From the NCBI RefSeq assembly GCF_015291725.1, contig NZ_CP030038.1, forward strand, positions 3,399,001 to 3,463,000: a stretch of DNA of 64,000 bases. The letters run 5' to 3'. The DNA comes from Bradyrhizobium sp. CCBAU 51765 (GTDB lineage: Bacteria; Pseudomonadota; Alphaproteobacteria; Rhizobiales; Xanthobacteraceae). The position numbers and the translations under genes are program-made. The notes under the pieces were generated by a model. That model saw nothing but the letters and a program-made list of their open reading frames with translations. It did no database searches and was not told the DNA's origin. Of the stretch, positions 40,419 to 49,655 are shown piece by piece. The first letter of the stretch is position 1; every line of letters starts with the position of its first letter.

Positions 40419-40484
40419 ATCATCGAGGGTGCTATGGGCCCCGGGTTCGCGCCGCCGCGCGCCCCGGGACGAGGGTTCAGAGCC

Positions 40485-42098
40485 TCAGAACGCGAACTGT
40501 GTGCGCATCGCGACCGCGTCGAACTTCGAGCCGACATCGGCAGTCGAGACCGGCGAGGCCTGTCGCGACACCGTGCCGTGCAGATAGTCCAGCATGAATC
40601 GGACATTGCCGTTGACGTACCAGTTGAGCGCGAGGGTGTAGACTGTTTGCCGGCCGCCGGCGACACCGGTCGCGGTCGCGAGCTGGTCATTGAGGTCGAT
40701 CGTCGAGAAGCGCCCCGCGATTTCCCACGCACCCCAGCCGCCGCCGTCGAGCGAGAACGGATGCGCCGGCTTGACGCCGTAATAGGCCGCCGCCGCGGCA
40801 TTGTAAGTCCGGCTCTCGCCCGTCAGCACGTAGCCGGCCTGCGCATAGCCGCCCTGGAATTTCAGGCTCGGTGCGCCGACCAGCGGCACGCCGGTGTTGG
40901 CGGTGCGATCGACGTTGTACCAGAAGTACTCGCCCTGGACGATGAGCGGCCCGTAGGTCGCGGCCGCTTCGACGCTGTAGACCTGCGCGCCCGAGACATT
41001 GGCGATGGCGCCGGTGGAGATCAGCGTGGTCGGGTCGAGACGCAATTCCGGACGATCGCTGAGCGTGACCGTCTGCGTGTTGGCGATCAGGTTGCGCGGC
41101 GGCTGGATCAGCCATTGCGCGTCGGCGCCGATGTGCACCGAATAGTCCTTGCCGCTGATGGGATTGCCGGCGACGCGCGCCACCGCGCCGTACTGCTCGC
41201 TCGTGCCCGGCGGCGAAGCGCTCGATGCGGAATGGATCGCGCCGGTCGACGGTCCCGTGACATAGCCGCCGATCCAGAGCTGGTCGTTGAACCAGCGCGC
41301 ACCGGCCGCGGAGCGGAAGTCGCCCGCGGCGATGTTGGTGGCGATAACACCGGGTGAGGCGCGTTCCATGAACATGATGTCGTTTGAGCTCGTCGCCTCG
41401 TCGAGCGTGTATGGCAGATCCATGATGCCGGCCTCGATTGCCATCTTGCCGCCGAACGGCTTCAGGCCGGTGTAGCTGATATAGGCATTCTCGACGCCGG
41501 AGAGGCCGCCGCCCGGCAGCGAGCCCGGTGCGGCGCCGCCGAATCCGTCGGAGGAGCCGCCGAAATCGTAGACCAGCGCAAAGTTCCAGTCGTTGAAGAA
41601 CTTGCCGGCGACGCCGATGCGCGCACGGCGAACGTTCTGGCCGCTATCGAGCTTCTGGGGCACGGTGGCCGCGGTGTTGGGACGATAGTCGTAGCCGCCG
41701 ACATCGTAATGCAGGCGGCTGGTGATGGCGACGCAATTGGCCTGGTCGGCGGTGCAGATCGTCGGGCGGTTGTTCGGCATCGTCACGACGACGCCGGATG
41801 CCGGCGCCGGCCCCTTGACGGGAATCGCCGCATTGGCGTTGGCAACGACGGCCTTTGCCTCCGAACGCGCTTCGGCCTTCGCTTCAGCCTTCGCTTCGGC
41901 CCTGGCTTTTGCCGCGGCCGCCGTGTTCGCCGCGGTCTGACTCTGGAGCTTGTCGAGCTTCTGCTCCAGCATCTTCAACTGCTGCTTCAGCAGTGCGATC
42001 TCCTGCTCGCTGCTGCTTGCCGATTGGGCCTGGGCCTGCGAGGCTGCCAGTGCGCCGGCGAGACCAATCGCCGTGGCTGTAATTCTTGTCCTGCTCAT
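40485..42098 (-). CDS. Outer-membrane porin (phosphate-selective porin O/P type)
   Basis: 537 residues. The signal peptide is at 1-24 (ends QAQAQ), followed by a coiled-coil segment (EQEIALLKQQLKMLEQKLDKLQSQ, about 29-52) and an Ala/Lys/Glu repeat linker, then a beta-rich barrel ending in Phe (RTQFAF), as outer-membrane proteins do. The coiled coil would trimerise in the periplasm. The ATG at 42098 was chosen because GGAG lies 7 bases before it and the signal peptide starts there; an in-frame ATG at 42248 would add 50 odd residues. Substrate unknown. Confidence 0.87.
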   Translation of the reverse strand: MSRTRITATAIGLAGALAASQAQAQSASSSEQEIALLKQQLKMLEQKLDKLQSQTAANTAAAAKARAEAKAEAKAEARSEAKAVVANANAAIPVKGPAPASGVVVTMPNNRPTICTADQANCVAITSRLHYDVGGYDYRPNTAATVPQKLDSGQNVRRARIGVAGKFFNDWNFALVYDFGGSSDGFGGAAPGSLPGGGLSGVENAYISYTGLKPFGGKMAIEAGIMDLPYTLDEATSSNDIMFMERASPGVIATNIAAGDFRSAAGARWFNDQLWIGGYVTGPSTGAIHSASSASPPGTSEQYGAVARVAGNPISGKDYSVHIGADAQWLIQPPRNLIANTQTVTLSDRPELRLDPTTLISTGAIANVSGAQVYSVEAAATYGPLIVQGEYFWYNVDRTANTGVPLVGAPSLKFQGGYAQAGYVLTGESRTYNAAAAAYYGVKPAHPFSLDGGGWGAWEIAGRFSTIDLNDQLATATGVAGGRQTVYTLALNWYVNGNVRFMLDYLHGTVSRQASPVSTADVGSKFDAVAMRTQFAF

Positions 42099-42414
42099 GT
42101 CATCACTCCATCGGTTGGACCAACTTCCCCAGGTCGTAAGCGCAGAGCCTAAGAACGGTCGATGACTGCCCCGCGACGGCGAGCCTTCGGTTGCGCTGGT
42201 TCCCGCTGATGCAAATTCGTCGCAACCGAATCCACCGAGAGCGAGCATGCAAGATGATGCGTGTCATGCCAATCCGCCCGCCGGGGCAAGTTGTCGTTTC
42301 GCACGCCTGGCTCCGGGCTCAAGCCGTTGGAATGAGGCCGAATATTGCCGCCCCGCGCCCTTCTATTGAGGGGCGAACGCGCCTATATTCCGGCGTCTTT
42401 TCCGAGAGGTAGGA
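42099..42414. other. Divergent intergenic region between porin and protease genes
   Basis: These 316 bases hold the upstream regions of both genes. A TATATT at 42384-42389 could be a -10 element for the protease gene, but no good -35 is seen. No gene is supported here. Confidence 0.4.
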
Positions 42415-43821
42415 ATGTTTCGATCGACCTGGACCGCCGTCCTCACGGCCTTGTGCATAGCCTTTTCGGCCCATTTCAATCCGGCCTCAGCGCAGGACCG
42501 CCGCGTCCCGTCATCGCCGGCCGAGCTGCGGCTGTCCTATGCGCCGATCGTGCAACGGGTGCAGCCCGCGGTCGTCAACGTCTATGCCGCCAAGGTGGTG
42601 CAGAACCGCAATCCGCTGCTGGACGACCCGATTTTCCGCCGCTTCTTCGGCGTGCCGGGTCAGCAGCCCGAGCAGATGCAGCGCTCGCTCGGCTCCGGCG
42701 TCATCGTCGATGCCTCCGGTCTCGTCGTCACCAACGTCCACGTCATCGAAGGCGCGGACCAGGTGAAAGTGTCGCTGTCGGACAAGCGCGAGTTCGAGGC
42801 CGAGATCCTGCTGAAGGATTCGCGTACCGATCTCGCCGTGCTGCGTCTGAAGGACGCCAAGGAAAAATTTCCGACCCTCGATTTCACGAATTCCGATGAA
42901 TTGTTGGTCGGCGACGTCGTGCTGGCGATCGGCAATCCGTTCGGTGTCGGCCAGACCGTGACCCACGGCATCATCTCGGCGCTGGCGCGCACGCAAGTCG
43001 GCATCACCGACTACCAGTTCTTCATCCAGACCGATGCGCCGATCAACCCCGGCAATTCCGGCGGCGCGCTGGTCGACATGAGCGGCAAGCTCGCCGGCAT
43101 CAACACGGCAATCTATTCGCGCTCCGGCGGCTCGCAGGGCATCGGCTTTGCGATTCCCGCCAACATGGTGCGCGTCGTCGTCGCATCAGCCAAGAGCGGC
43201 GGCAAGGCAGTGAAGCGGCCGTGGCTCGGGGCAAAATTGCAGGCGGTGACTCCGGAGATCGCGGAAAGCCTCGGCCTGCGCTCGCCGACCGGTGCGTTGG
43301 TCGCAAGCGTGGTGCCCAATGGCCCCGCAGCGAAGGCCGGTCTGAAATCCTCCGACCTCATCACCGGCATCGACGGCCAGACCGTCGATGATCCCAACGC
43401 CTTCGACTACCGTTTTGCAACCCGTCCGCTCGGCGGCACCGCGCAGATCGACGTGCAGCGCGGCAGCAAGCCGATCAAGCTGACCGTGGCACTGGAGACC
43501 GCGCCCGATACCGGGCGCAGCGAGCTCGTCGTCACCGCTCGCTCGCCGTTCCAGGGCGCGAAGGTCTCGACCATCACGCCCGCGGTCGCTGACGAGCTGC
43601 GTCTGGACGCCGACACCGAAGGCGTCGTGATCACTGATATCGGCGGCGATACCGCGGCGGCCAATGTCGGCTTCCAGAAAGGCGACATCATCCTGGCCGT
43701 CAACAACCAGAAGATCAGCAAGACCGGCGATCTCGAGAAGGCCGCAGGCGAGCGGCCGCGGATCTGGCGCATCACGCTGGTGCGCGGCGGCCAGCAGATC
43801 AACGTCACGTTGGGCGGATGA
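42415..43821 (+). CDS. Periplasmic HtrA/DegP-family serine protease with two PDZ domains
   Basis: 468 residues. The signal peptide is at 1-26 (ASAQ). The trypsin-like domain has the catalytic triad His109 (NVHVIEG), Asp139 (RTDLAVL) and Ser215 (GNSGGA), all present. PDZ1 lies at about 265-360 and PDZ2 at about 375-465. It degrades or holds misfolded envelope proteins. The next gene, rarA, overlaps its stop (ATGA), an unusual pairing of a periplasmic protease with a DNA-repair ATPase that is probably just shared transcription. Confidence 0.94.
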   Translation: MFRSTWTAVLTALCIAFSAHFNPASAQDRRVPSSPAELRLSYAPIVQRVQPAVVNVYAAKVVQNRNPLLDDPIFRRFFGVPGQQPEQMQRSLGSGVIVDASGLVVTNVHVIEGADQVKVSLSDKREFEAEILLKDSRTDLAVLRLKDAKEKFPTLDFTNSDELLVGDVVLAIGNPFGVGQTVTHGIISALARTQVGITDYQFFIQTDAPINPGNSGGALVDMSGKLAGINTAIYSRSGGSQGIGFAIPANMVRVVVASAKSGGKAVKRPWLGAKLQAVTPEIAESLGLRSPTGALVASVVPNGPAAKAGLKSSDLITGIDGQTVDDPNAFDYRFATRPLGGTAQIDVQRGSKPIKLTVALETAPDTGRSELVVTARSPFQGAKVSTITPAVADELRLDADTEGVVITDIGGDTAAANVGFQKGDIILAVNNQKISKTGDLEKAAGERPRIWRITLVRGGQQINVTLGG

Positions 43822-45155
43822 GTCCGAAGCGACCACAGCAGACGCCGACTCTCTTTGCCGCGGCGGGGCTCGACCACGAGGCGCCGCATCCGCTGCCGGA
43901 CCGGCTGCGGCCGCGCGCGCTCTCGGAGGTCGTCGGCCAGGACCACATCCTCGGCCCCGACGGCGCGCTGACGCGCATGCTGGAGACGCGCACGCTCGGC
44001 TCGCTGGTGTTCTGGGGCCCGCCGGGCACCGGCAAGACCACGGTGGCACGGCTGCTGGCGGATGCCACCGATCTGCATTTCGAACAGATCTCCGCGGTAT
44101 TCTCCGGCGTCGCCGATCTCAAGAAGGCTTTCGATGCCGCGCGCGCCCGCCGCGAGATGGGCAAGGGCACGCTGCTCTTCGTGGACGAGGTGCATCGCTT
44201 CAACCGCGCCCAGCAGGATTCCTTTCTGCCCGTGATGGAAGACGGCACGGTGGTCATGGTCGGCGCCACCACCGAGAACCCGTCCTTCGAGCTCAACGCG
44301 GCGCTCCTGTCCCGCGCGCGCGTGCTGGTGTTTCGTTCGCTCGATGCCGCCGCGATCGAAAAGCTGTTCGCACATGCCGAGGCGGTCGAGGGCAAGAAGC
44401 TGCCGCTCGATGCGGAGGCGCGCGCGGTGCTGGTGCGCATGGCCGACGGCGATGGCCGCGCATCGCTGACGCTTGCCGAAGAGGTATGGCGTTCGGCGCG
44501 GGCGGACGAGATCTTCAATGCCGTGCAGTTGCAGGACATCCTGCAACGCCGCGCGCCGATCTACGACAAGTCGGCCGACGGCCATTACAACCTGATTTCG
44601 GCGCTGCACAAGTCGGTGCGCGGCTCCGATCCCGATGCCGCGCTGTATTACCTCGCGCGCATGCTCGATGCCGGCGAGGATCCGCTGTTCCTGGCCCGTC
44701 GTGTCGTGCGCATGGCGGTCGAGGACATCGGGCTTGCCGATCCGCAGGCGCTCGTCATCGCCAATGCGGCCAAGGATGCTTTCGACTTCCTCGGCCACCC
44801 CGAAGGCGAGCTCGCAATAGCGCAGGCCGTCGTCTATCTCGCCACCGCGCCGAAATCGAACGCGGTCTACACCGCCTTCGGCACGGCGATGCAGATCGCC
44901 AAGCAGGCCGGCTCGCTGCTGCCGCCGAAGCACATCCTCAATTCCCCGACCAAGCTGATGAAGTCGGAAGGCTACGGTGCAGCGTACGAATACGACCACG
45001 ACGCCCCCGACGCCTTCTCCGGCCAGGACTACTTTCCGGAGGCTCTCGGCCGCCAGACCTTCTACGACCCGCCCGAGCGCGGCTTCGAGCGGGAGATCAG
45101 GAAGCGGCTGGATTACTGGGCCAAGCTTCGGAAGGAGCGGGGCGGTTCGCGCTAG
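43818..45155 (+). CDS. rarA: Replication-associated recombination protein A (AAA+ ATPase)
   Basis: 445 residues. Starts with the family's PLPDRLRPRALSEVVGQDH segment; Walker A GPPGTGKT (about 66-73), Walker B LLFVDEVHRFN and the sensor region GATTENPSFELN follow, then the tetramerisation domain with YLARMLDAGEDPLFLARR. RarA/MgsA acts at stalled replication forks and interacts with SSB. The ATG at 43818 overlaps the protease stop, so translation is likely coupled. Confidence 0.96.
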   Translation: MSPKRPQQTPTLFAAAGLDHEAPHPLPDRLRPRALSEVVGQDHILGPDGALTRMLETRTLGSLVFWGPPGTGKTTVARLLADATDLHFEQISAVFSGVADLKKAFDAARARREMGKGTLLFVDEVHRFNRAQQDSFLPVMEDGTVVMVGATTENPSFELNAALLSRARVLVFRSLDAAAIEKLFAHAEAVEGKKLPLDAEARAVLVRMADGDGRASLTLAEEVWRSARADEIFNAVQLQDILQRRAPIYDKSADGHYNLISALHKSVRGSDPDAALYYLARMLDAGEDPLFLARRVVRMAVEDIGLADPQALVIANAAKDAFDFLGHPEGELAIAQAVVYLATAPKSNAVYTAFGTAMQIAKQAGSLLPPKHILNSPTKLMKSEGYGAAYEYDHDAPDAFSGQDYFPEALGRQTFYDPPERGFEREIRKRLDYWAKLRKERGGSR

Positions 45156-45207
45156 AGACGACCATTTCGCCGTGACGGCAGCCGGCTTTTAGGCTAGGCA
45201 GGCAATC

Positions 45208-46422
45208 ATGAGCCGCCGCATCAAGAGAATGAATCCAAGGCCGCGTTCGCGAGACGAGCGCGAGGACGCGCGTCCGCATCAGGCGCGCAGCGCGAAGAAG
45301 GCCGGGCCACGGCCGGGCGGCAAGCCCGGCAGCAAGCCGCCGCGCTTTGCGGGCGAACGGGCCGAGCGGCGTCCGCCCAAAGCTGTGCTGGAAAAGGCCG
45401 TTCCGGCAAAGCCGGTCGAAGCATTGCTGCCCACCAAGGTCCAGACCGTCACGGTGACGGCCGACGAGAACAACATGCGTGTCGACCGTTTCCTCGAAGC
45501 GCGCTTTCCCGGCCTGTCGTTCTCCCACATCCAGCGCGTCGTCCGCAAAGGCGAACTGCGCGTCGACGGCAAGCGCGTCGACAGCAAGGATCGCCTCGAG
45601 GAGGGGCAGAGCGTCCGCATTCCGCCGCTGAAGCTCGACGCACCGAAGGTCGTCGGGGAGCTCTCGGACGCTGCGCAAAAAACGCTCAAGGCGCTGAAGG
45701 AGATGACGATCTACGAGGACGACGACGTCCTCGTCCTGAACAAGCCGGCCGGCCTTGCCGTGCAGGGTGGGTCGGGTATGACGCGGCACATCGACCAGAT
45801 GCTGGAGGTGATGCGCGACGCCAAGGGCCAGAAGCCGCGGCTCGTGCACCGCATCGACAGGGAGACATCGGGTTGTCTCCTGATCGCCAAGACGCGCTTC
45901 GCCGCCTCGCATCTGACCGGCGCATTCCGCTCGCGGTCGGCGCGAAAGGTGTATTGGGCTCTGGTACCGGGCCTGCCGAAGCCCAAGCAGGGCCGCATCT
46001 CGACCTTCCTCGCCAAGGAAGAGAGCGAGGACGACACCATCATGCGCATCGCCCAGCATGGCGACGAGGGCGCGAGCCACGCGGTGACCTATTATGCGGT
46101 GGTCGAGACGGCCGGCAACAAGCTGACCTGGGTGTCGCTGAAGCCGGTGACGGGCCGTACCCACCAGCTGCGCGCCCACATGGCCCATATCGGCCATCCT
46201 ATCGTTGGCGATCCCAAATATTTCAACATCGAGAACTGGCAGCTGCCGGGCGGCTTGCAAAACCGGCTGCATCTCTTGGCACGCCGCATCGTCATCCCGC
46301 ATCCGCGCGGCGGCGTGATCGACGCCACCGCGCCGTTACCACCGCATATGCAGCAGTCGTGGAACCTGCTCGGACTGGATGCAACCAGATTTGATCCGAT
46401 CGAGAACGCGCCTGAAGAATAG
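45208..46422 (+). CDS. RluC/RluD-family 23S rRNA pseudouridine synthase
   Basis: 404 residues. A basic, probably disordered N-terminal extension (1-75) precedes an S4 RNA-binding domain (about 85-145) and the catalytic domain with HRIDRETSG, where Asp217 is the catalytic residue. The C-terminal KPVTGRTHQLRAHMAHIGHPI is typical. RluC-type enzymes isomerise uridines in 23S rRNA; the exact site is not predictable from this. The start is supported by the even N-terminal extension but could lie further downstream. Confidence 0.92.
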   Translation: MSRRIKRMNPRPRSRDEREDARPHQARSAKKAGPRPGGKPGSKPPRFAGERAERRPPKAVLEKAVPAKPVEALLPTKVQTVTVTADENNMRVDRFLEARFPGLSFSHIQRVVRKGELRVDGKRVDSKDRLEEGQSVRIPPLKLDAPKVVGELSDAAQKTLKALKEMTIYEDDDVLVLNKPAGLAVQGGSGMTRHIDQMLEVMRDAKGQKPRLVHRIDRETSGCLLIAKTRFAASHLTGAFRSRSARKVYWALVPGLPKPKQGRISTFLAKEESEDDTIMRIAQHGDEGASHAVTYYAVVETAGNKLTWVSLKPVTGRTHQLRAHMAHIGHPIVGDPKYFNIENWQLPGGLQNRLHLLARRIVIPHPRGGVIDATAPLPPHMQQSWNLLGLDATRFDPIENAPEE

Positions 46423-46467
46423 TTAAGTCAGGTTGAACGGGGGCGATCGGAGCACAACATATCGACC

Positions 46468-46764
46468 ATGAAACGGTTCTCGCTCTGTCTCATGGTTTTG
46501 ACCGCACTGCTCTTGGGGCAGGCGGCTCAGGCACAGATTTTGCTGCCGGGCCCCACGCAGGTCGTTCCGCCGCCTTCGCCGCCACCGCCGCCGAAGCTCG
46601 AGGTGCCGAAAATGCCGCGGATCGATGCGCAGCCGAGCTACAACTACCGGCCGCTCCCGCGCAATTCGTTCAGTGATCGCTTTTCGAAGTGCCTCGAGGA
46701 TGCCGCTGGCGCGGGGCTGGGCCCCGCTCACCGCGGCACCTATGCACTCAGATGCGCGAACTAG
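46468..46764 (+). CDS. Small secreted proline-rich protein, unknown function
   Basis: 98 residues. Residues 1-22 form a typical signal peptide (ends AQAQ). A Pro stretch follows at 32-43, then a short conserved-looking C-terminal part with two Cys (SKCLEDAAGAGL ... LRCAN) that could form a disulfide. I do not recognise a named family. It stands between the pseudouridine synthase and ATP12 genes on the same strand. Confidence 0.7.
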   Translation: MKRFSLCLMVLTALLLGQAAQAQILLPGPTQVVPPPSPPPPPKLEVPKMPRIDAQPSYNYRPLPRNSFSDRFSKCLEDAAGAGLGPAHRGTYALRCAN

Positions 46765-46899
46765 GGTCGATCTAGCGGCCAGGCCCGGCGAACAGGGCCG
46801 CAACGCCGGCCAGGTTCCCTCATGCCCGCCGCTCGCTTTATCGGCTGCCGGTTTTATCCTAAAAGCCTGGCATTCAGCGGCAGAGACTGAAAAACCGAG

Positions 46900-47694
46900 A
46901 TGCGCGAATTGTTCGATGAAGCTGCGGGGCAAACCCCGCCCGATCCGCGCGAGGCGGCACGCCGGTCGGCGCGTCCACCGCAGCGCAAGCGCTTCTACAA
47001 GGAGGCGGGCGTGAGCGAGGCAGATGGCGGGTATGCCGTCGTGCTCGACGGCAAGCCGATCCGTACGCCGTCCGGTCGGCAGGTGATCATCCCTTCGCGC
47101 GACCTTGCCGAAGCGGTGGCCGCGGAATGGGCAGCCCAGGGCGAGACGATCGACCCCATGAGCATGCCGCTGACGCGGATCGCCAACAGCGTGGTGGAGG
47201 GTGTCGTCGATCGCGTCGAACTCGTCAGCGACGACCTCGCCAGATACTTCGAGTCCGACCTGCTGTTCTATCGTGCCGGCCATCCCGCGGGACTGGTCGC
47301 CCGCGAGGCCGCGCATTGGGATCCCGTGCTGTTCTGGGCGGCGGAGACGCTGGGTGCGCATTTCATCCTGTCCGAGGGCATCATGCATGTGAAGCAGCCG
47401 GACCAGGCGCTTCGGGCGGCTCGCGCCGCGCTGCCGCAGGATGCCTGGTCGGTCGCCGCTCTCCATGTGGTGACGACCCTGACCGGCTCGGCGTTGCTGG
47501 CGCTGGCGCTCGCCCATGGCGCCCGGGACGCTGACCAGGTCTGGACCGCCGCCCATGTCGACGAGGACTGGAACGCCGAGCAATGGGGCGTGGACGAGGA
47601 GGCGGCCAGCCGCCGGGCCACCCGCCTCCGGGATTTCGAGGCCGCCGTGGCCGTGCTGGCGGCCGCAAGCTCGGCCGGGACCACAGGTCCTTAA
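46900..47694 (+). CDS. ATP12-family F1-ATPase assembly chaperone
   Basis: 264 residues. The family signature is visible: KRFYKEAGV, VLDGKPIRTPSGR, AEWAAQGE, MPLTRIANSV, and the region with YFESDLLFYRA and WDPVLFWA. In mitochondria Atp12 binds the F1 alpha subunit before assembly; alphaproteobacteria carry homologues. The start at 46900 overlaps nothing and precedes the conserved part by about 40 residues, so a slightly later start is possible. Confidence 0.9.
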   Translation: MRELFDEAAGQTPPDPREAARRSARPPQRKRFYKEAGVSEADGGYAVVLDGKPIRTPSGRQVIIPSRDLAEAVAAEWAAQGETIDPMSMPLTRIANSVVEGVVDRVELVSDDLARYFESDLLFYRAGHPAGLVAREAAHWDPVLFWAAETLGAHFILSEGIMHVKQPDQALRAARAALPQDAWSVAALHVVTTLTGSALLALALAHGARDADQVWTAAHVDEDWNAEQWGVDEEAASRRATRLRDFEAAVAVLAAASSAGTTGP

Positions 47695-47748
47695 CGGGAG
47701 GTTTACGGCGCGGCGTTACGGTAGCCGGCGCTCCCTGAGGCCGCTGAG

Positions 47749-49359
47749 ATGCCGACGCCGGTCACTTCCATTGCTCCCGTCAGCGCCGCCAGCCCCGCGG
47801 CTGATGCGGCGACGCCCGATCTTGTGCTTCAGGCCGGCAGTGTCGTCGATGCGAGAGTCGTCAGTGTCCTCGCCGACAATCTGGTGCGGATCGCGATCGC
47901 AAATCTATCGCTCGACGTGATGTCGGAAGTCGCGCTGTCGCCCGGGCAAAATCTCCAACTGGCGGTGTCGCGGAACGACGGCACCGTCCGTCTTGCCGTC
48001 GTGGGCGGGGCAGGCGAGGCGGCCGCCGACGTGGTGACGCTGACGCCGCGTGCGGCCTCGCTGGTGGAGAGCCCGCCGCTTGCCCCGTCGGCGGGCGCCG
48101 CGCGCAGCACGCTGACACCTCCGGAGCAAGTCGCCGTCACGGTGGCTTCGGCCGATGCCGTCACCAGGCAGGGCAGCCAGGCGCCGCTGTTTGCCAATCT
48201 GGCCGCCGTCGTCACCGGCAGCGATCTGCCCGCGGGCTTGAAGCAGGCGGTGCTGACCGTGTTGTCTCAGCAGACGCCGCTCGATACAGGGCTTGTGGGG
48301 GGCGATATCGAATCCGCATTCCAGAAGTCGGGTCTGTTCCTCGAGGCTTCGCTCGCCGCAGGCGCTACGCCGTCGTCAGGCACAATGCCAGATCTGAAGG
48401 CGGCGCTGCTGGTGCTGCGCCAGGCGCTGTCCACGATTGAGAGGGCTGTGCCACCGGCGCCAGGCGCTTCGACTCCTGCCGGCGCTGCGGGGACACCGCA
48501 GGTCGGCATCGCACCGGCTCCGGCCGCCGGGACGGCGCAGGCGGCATCACCATCAACCGAAAGCGCGCAACAGCCGCAAACGCCGGGCCGCGCCAATCCC
48601 GCCGCTGCCGTGCTCGCCGACATGGCCGGCGGGGCTTCGCAGGCGGCGACGTCGCGGACCATGTCGGCAGGTCTTGCCGCAGCCCTGCTGCAAGAGGTCA
48701 CGCAGAACCTGCCGCGCCTGACCGGCAACGTGCCGGGCTCCAACAAGGCCGCACCGGATGGCCACGTCTTCGAGACTGCCGCACACGCGACGCCCCCGCC
48801 ATTCCGCGGTGCGCTGCCGGCGCCGCAGTCCATCGCCGCGCCATCGCTGGCGCCGGATGCGCCGCTCGCGGCCACCGTGCATCGCCTGCTCGACGACACC
48901 GATGCGGCGCTCGCGCGGCAGACGCTGCTCCAAATTGCGTCGCTCCCCGATCGCATCGATGCCAGCGGGCACCGCAGCGATCCGGCCGTGCCGCAGTGGA
49001 ATTTCGAGATTCCGTTCGCGACCCCGCAGGGCACCGCGATGGCGCAGTTCGAGATCTCGCGCGACGGCGGCAACGAGTCCGGCGATCCCGCCCAGCGCAC
49101 CTGGCGCGCGCGCTTCTCCCTCAATGTGGAGCCGGCCGGACCCGTGCATGCGTTGATCACGCTGAACGGCGACAAGACGTTCGTGCGGATGTGGGCGGAG
49201 CGGCCGGCGACGGCGCAGCAGCTCCGTGCCGGCGTCGGTGAGCTCAGCCAGGCATTGACGAGAGCCGAGCTCAAGCCCGGTGACATCGTGGTCCGCGACG
49301 GCACGCCGCCGCAACCGGCGCCTGCCCGCGCCGGCCACTTCCTGGACCGGGCGACATGA
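47749..49359 (+). CDS. FliK-like flagellar hook-length control protein (orphan)
   Basis: 536 residues. The N-terminal two thirds is low-complexity, Ala/Pro/Thr-rich and probably extended; about residues 415-515 resemble the FliK C-terminal domain (FEIPFATPQGTAMAQFEI ... RARFSLNVEPAGPVHALITL ... VRMWAERPATAQQLRAGVGEL). FliK measures hook length and switches export specificity by touching FlhB. No other flagellar genes are nearby except the next one, which is an FlhB C-terminus. Its stop overlaps that gene (ATGA). It could instead serve another secretion-related role. Confidence 0.8.
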   Translation: MPTPVTSIAPVSAASPAADAATPDLVLQAGSVVDARVVSVLADNLVRIAIANLSLDVMSEVALSPGQNLQLAVSRNDGTVRLAVVGGAGEAAADVVTLTPRAASLVESPPLAPSAGAARSTLTPPEQVAVTVASADAVTRQGSQAPLFANLAAVVTGSDLPAGLKQAVLTVLSQQTPLDTGLVGGDIESAFQKSGLFLEASLAAGATPSSGTMPDLKAALLVLRQALSTIERAVPPAPGASTPAGAAGTPQVGIAPAPAAGTAQAASPSTESAQQPQTPGRANPAAAVLADMAGGASQAATSRTMSAGLAAALLQEVTQNLPRLTGNVPGSNKAAPDGHVFETAAHATPPPFRGALPAPQSIAAPSLAPDAPLAATVHRLLDDTDAALARQTLLQIASLPDRIDASGHRSDPAVPQWNFEIPFATPQGTAMAQFEISRDGGNESGDPAQRTWRARFSLNVEPAGPVHALITLNGDKTFVRMWAERPATAQQLRAGVGELSQALTRAELKPGDIVVRDGTPPQPAPARAGHFLDRAT

Positions 49360-49619
49360 GCGATTCATCCAGGCTCGCGATCGCGCTCCACTACGAGAAG
49401 GGCACCAACGCGCCTGTCGTCGTCGCCAAGGGCAGGGGCACGATCGGCGAAAAGATCGTCGAGATCGCCAAGGCCCACGACATCCCGATCGAGGAGAACG
49501 AGATTCTGGCCGGCGCGCTGTCCAAGGTCGAGCTCGGCGACGAGATCCCGCCCGATCTCTACAAGGCCGTCGCCGAGGTGCTGGTGTTCGTGCTGCGGCT
49601 GTCGGGCCGGGGGCGGTAA
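49356..49619 (+). CDS. FlhB C-terminal domain homologue (FlhX/FhlB type)
   Basis: 87 residues corresponding only to the cytoplasmic part of FlhB that lies after the NPTH autocleavage site: SRLAIALHYEKGTNAPVVVAKG ... AHDIPIEENEILAGALSKVELGDEIPPDLYKAVAEVLVFV. It has no membrane domain and no NPTH. In other bacteria such stand-alone pieces can replace the cleaved FlhB C-terminus in export switching. Overlap with the FliK-like gene implies the two act together. Confidence 0.88.
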   Translation: MSDSSRLAIALHYEKGTNAPVVVAKGRGTIGEKIVEIAKAHDIPIEENEILAGALSKVELGDEIPPDLYKAVAEVLVFVLRLSGRGR

Positions 49620-49655
49620 GAATAACCTGTCATCGTTTCACCACGTAGCGGCTGC

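Noticed and set aside
40434..40484. CCCGGG-rich segment between HxlR and porin genes, considered as a terminator
   Set aside because: Only short self-complementary CCCGGG blocks pair; no T-run and no long stem.
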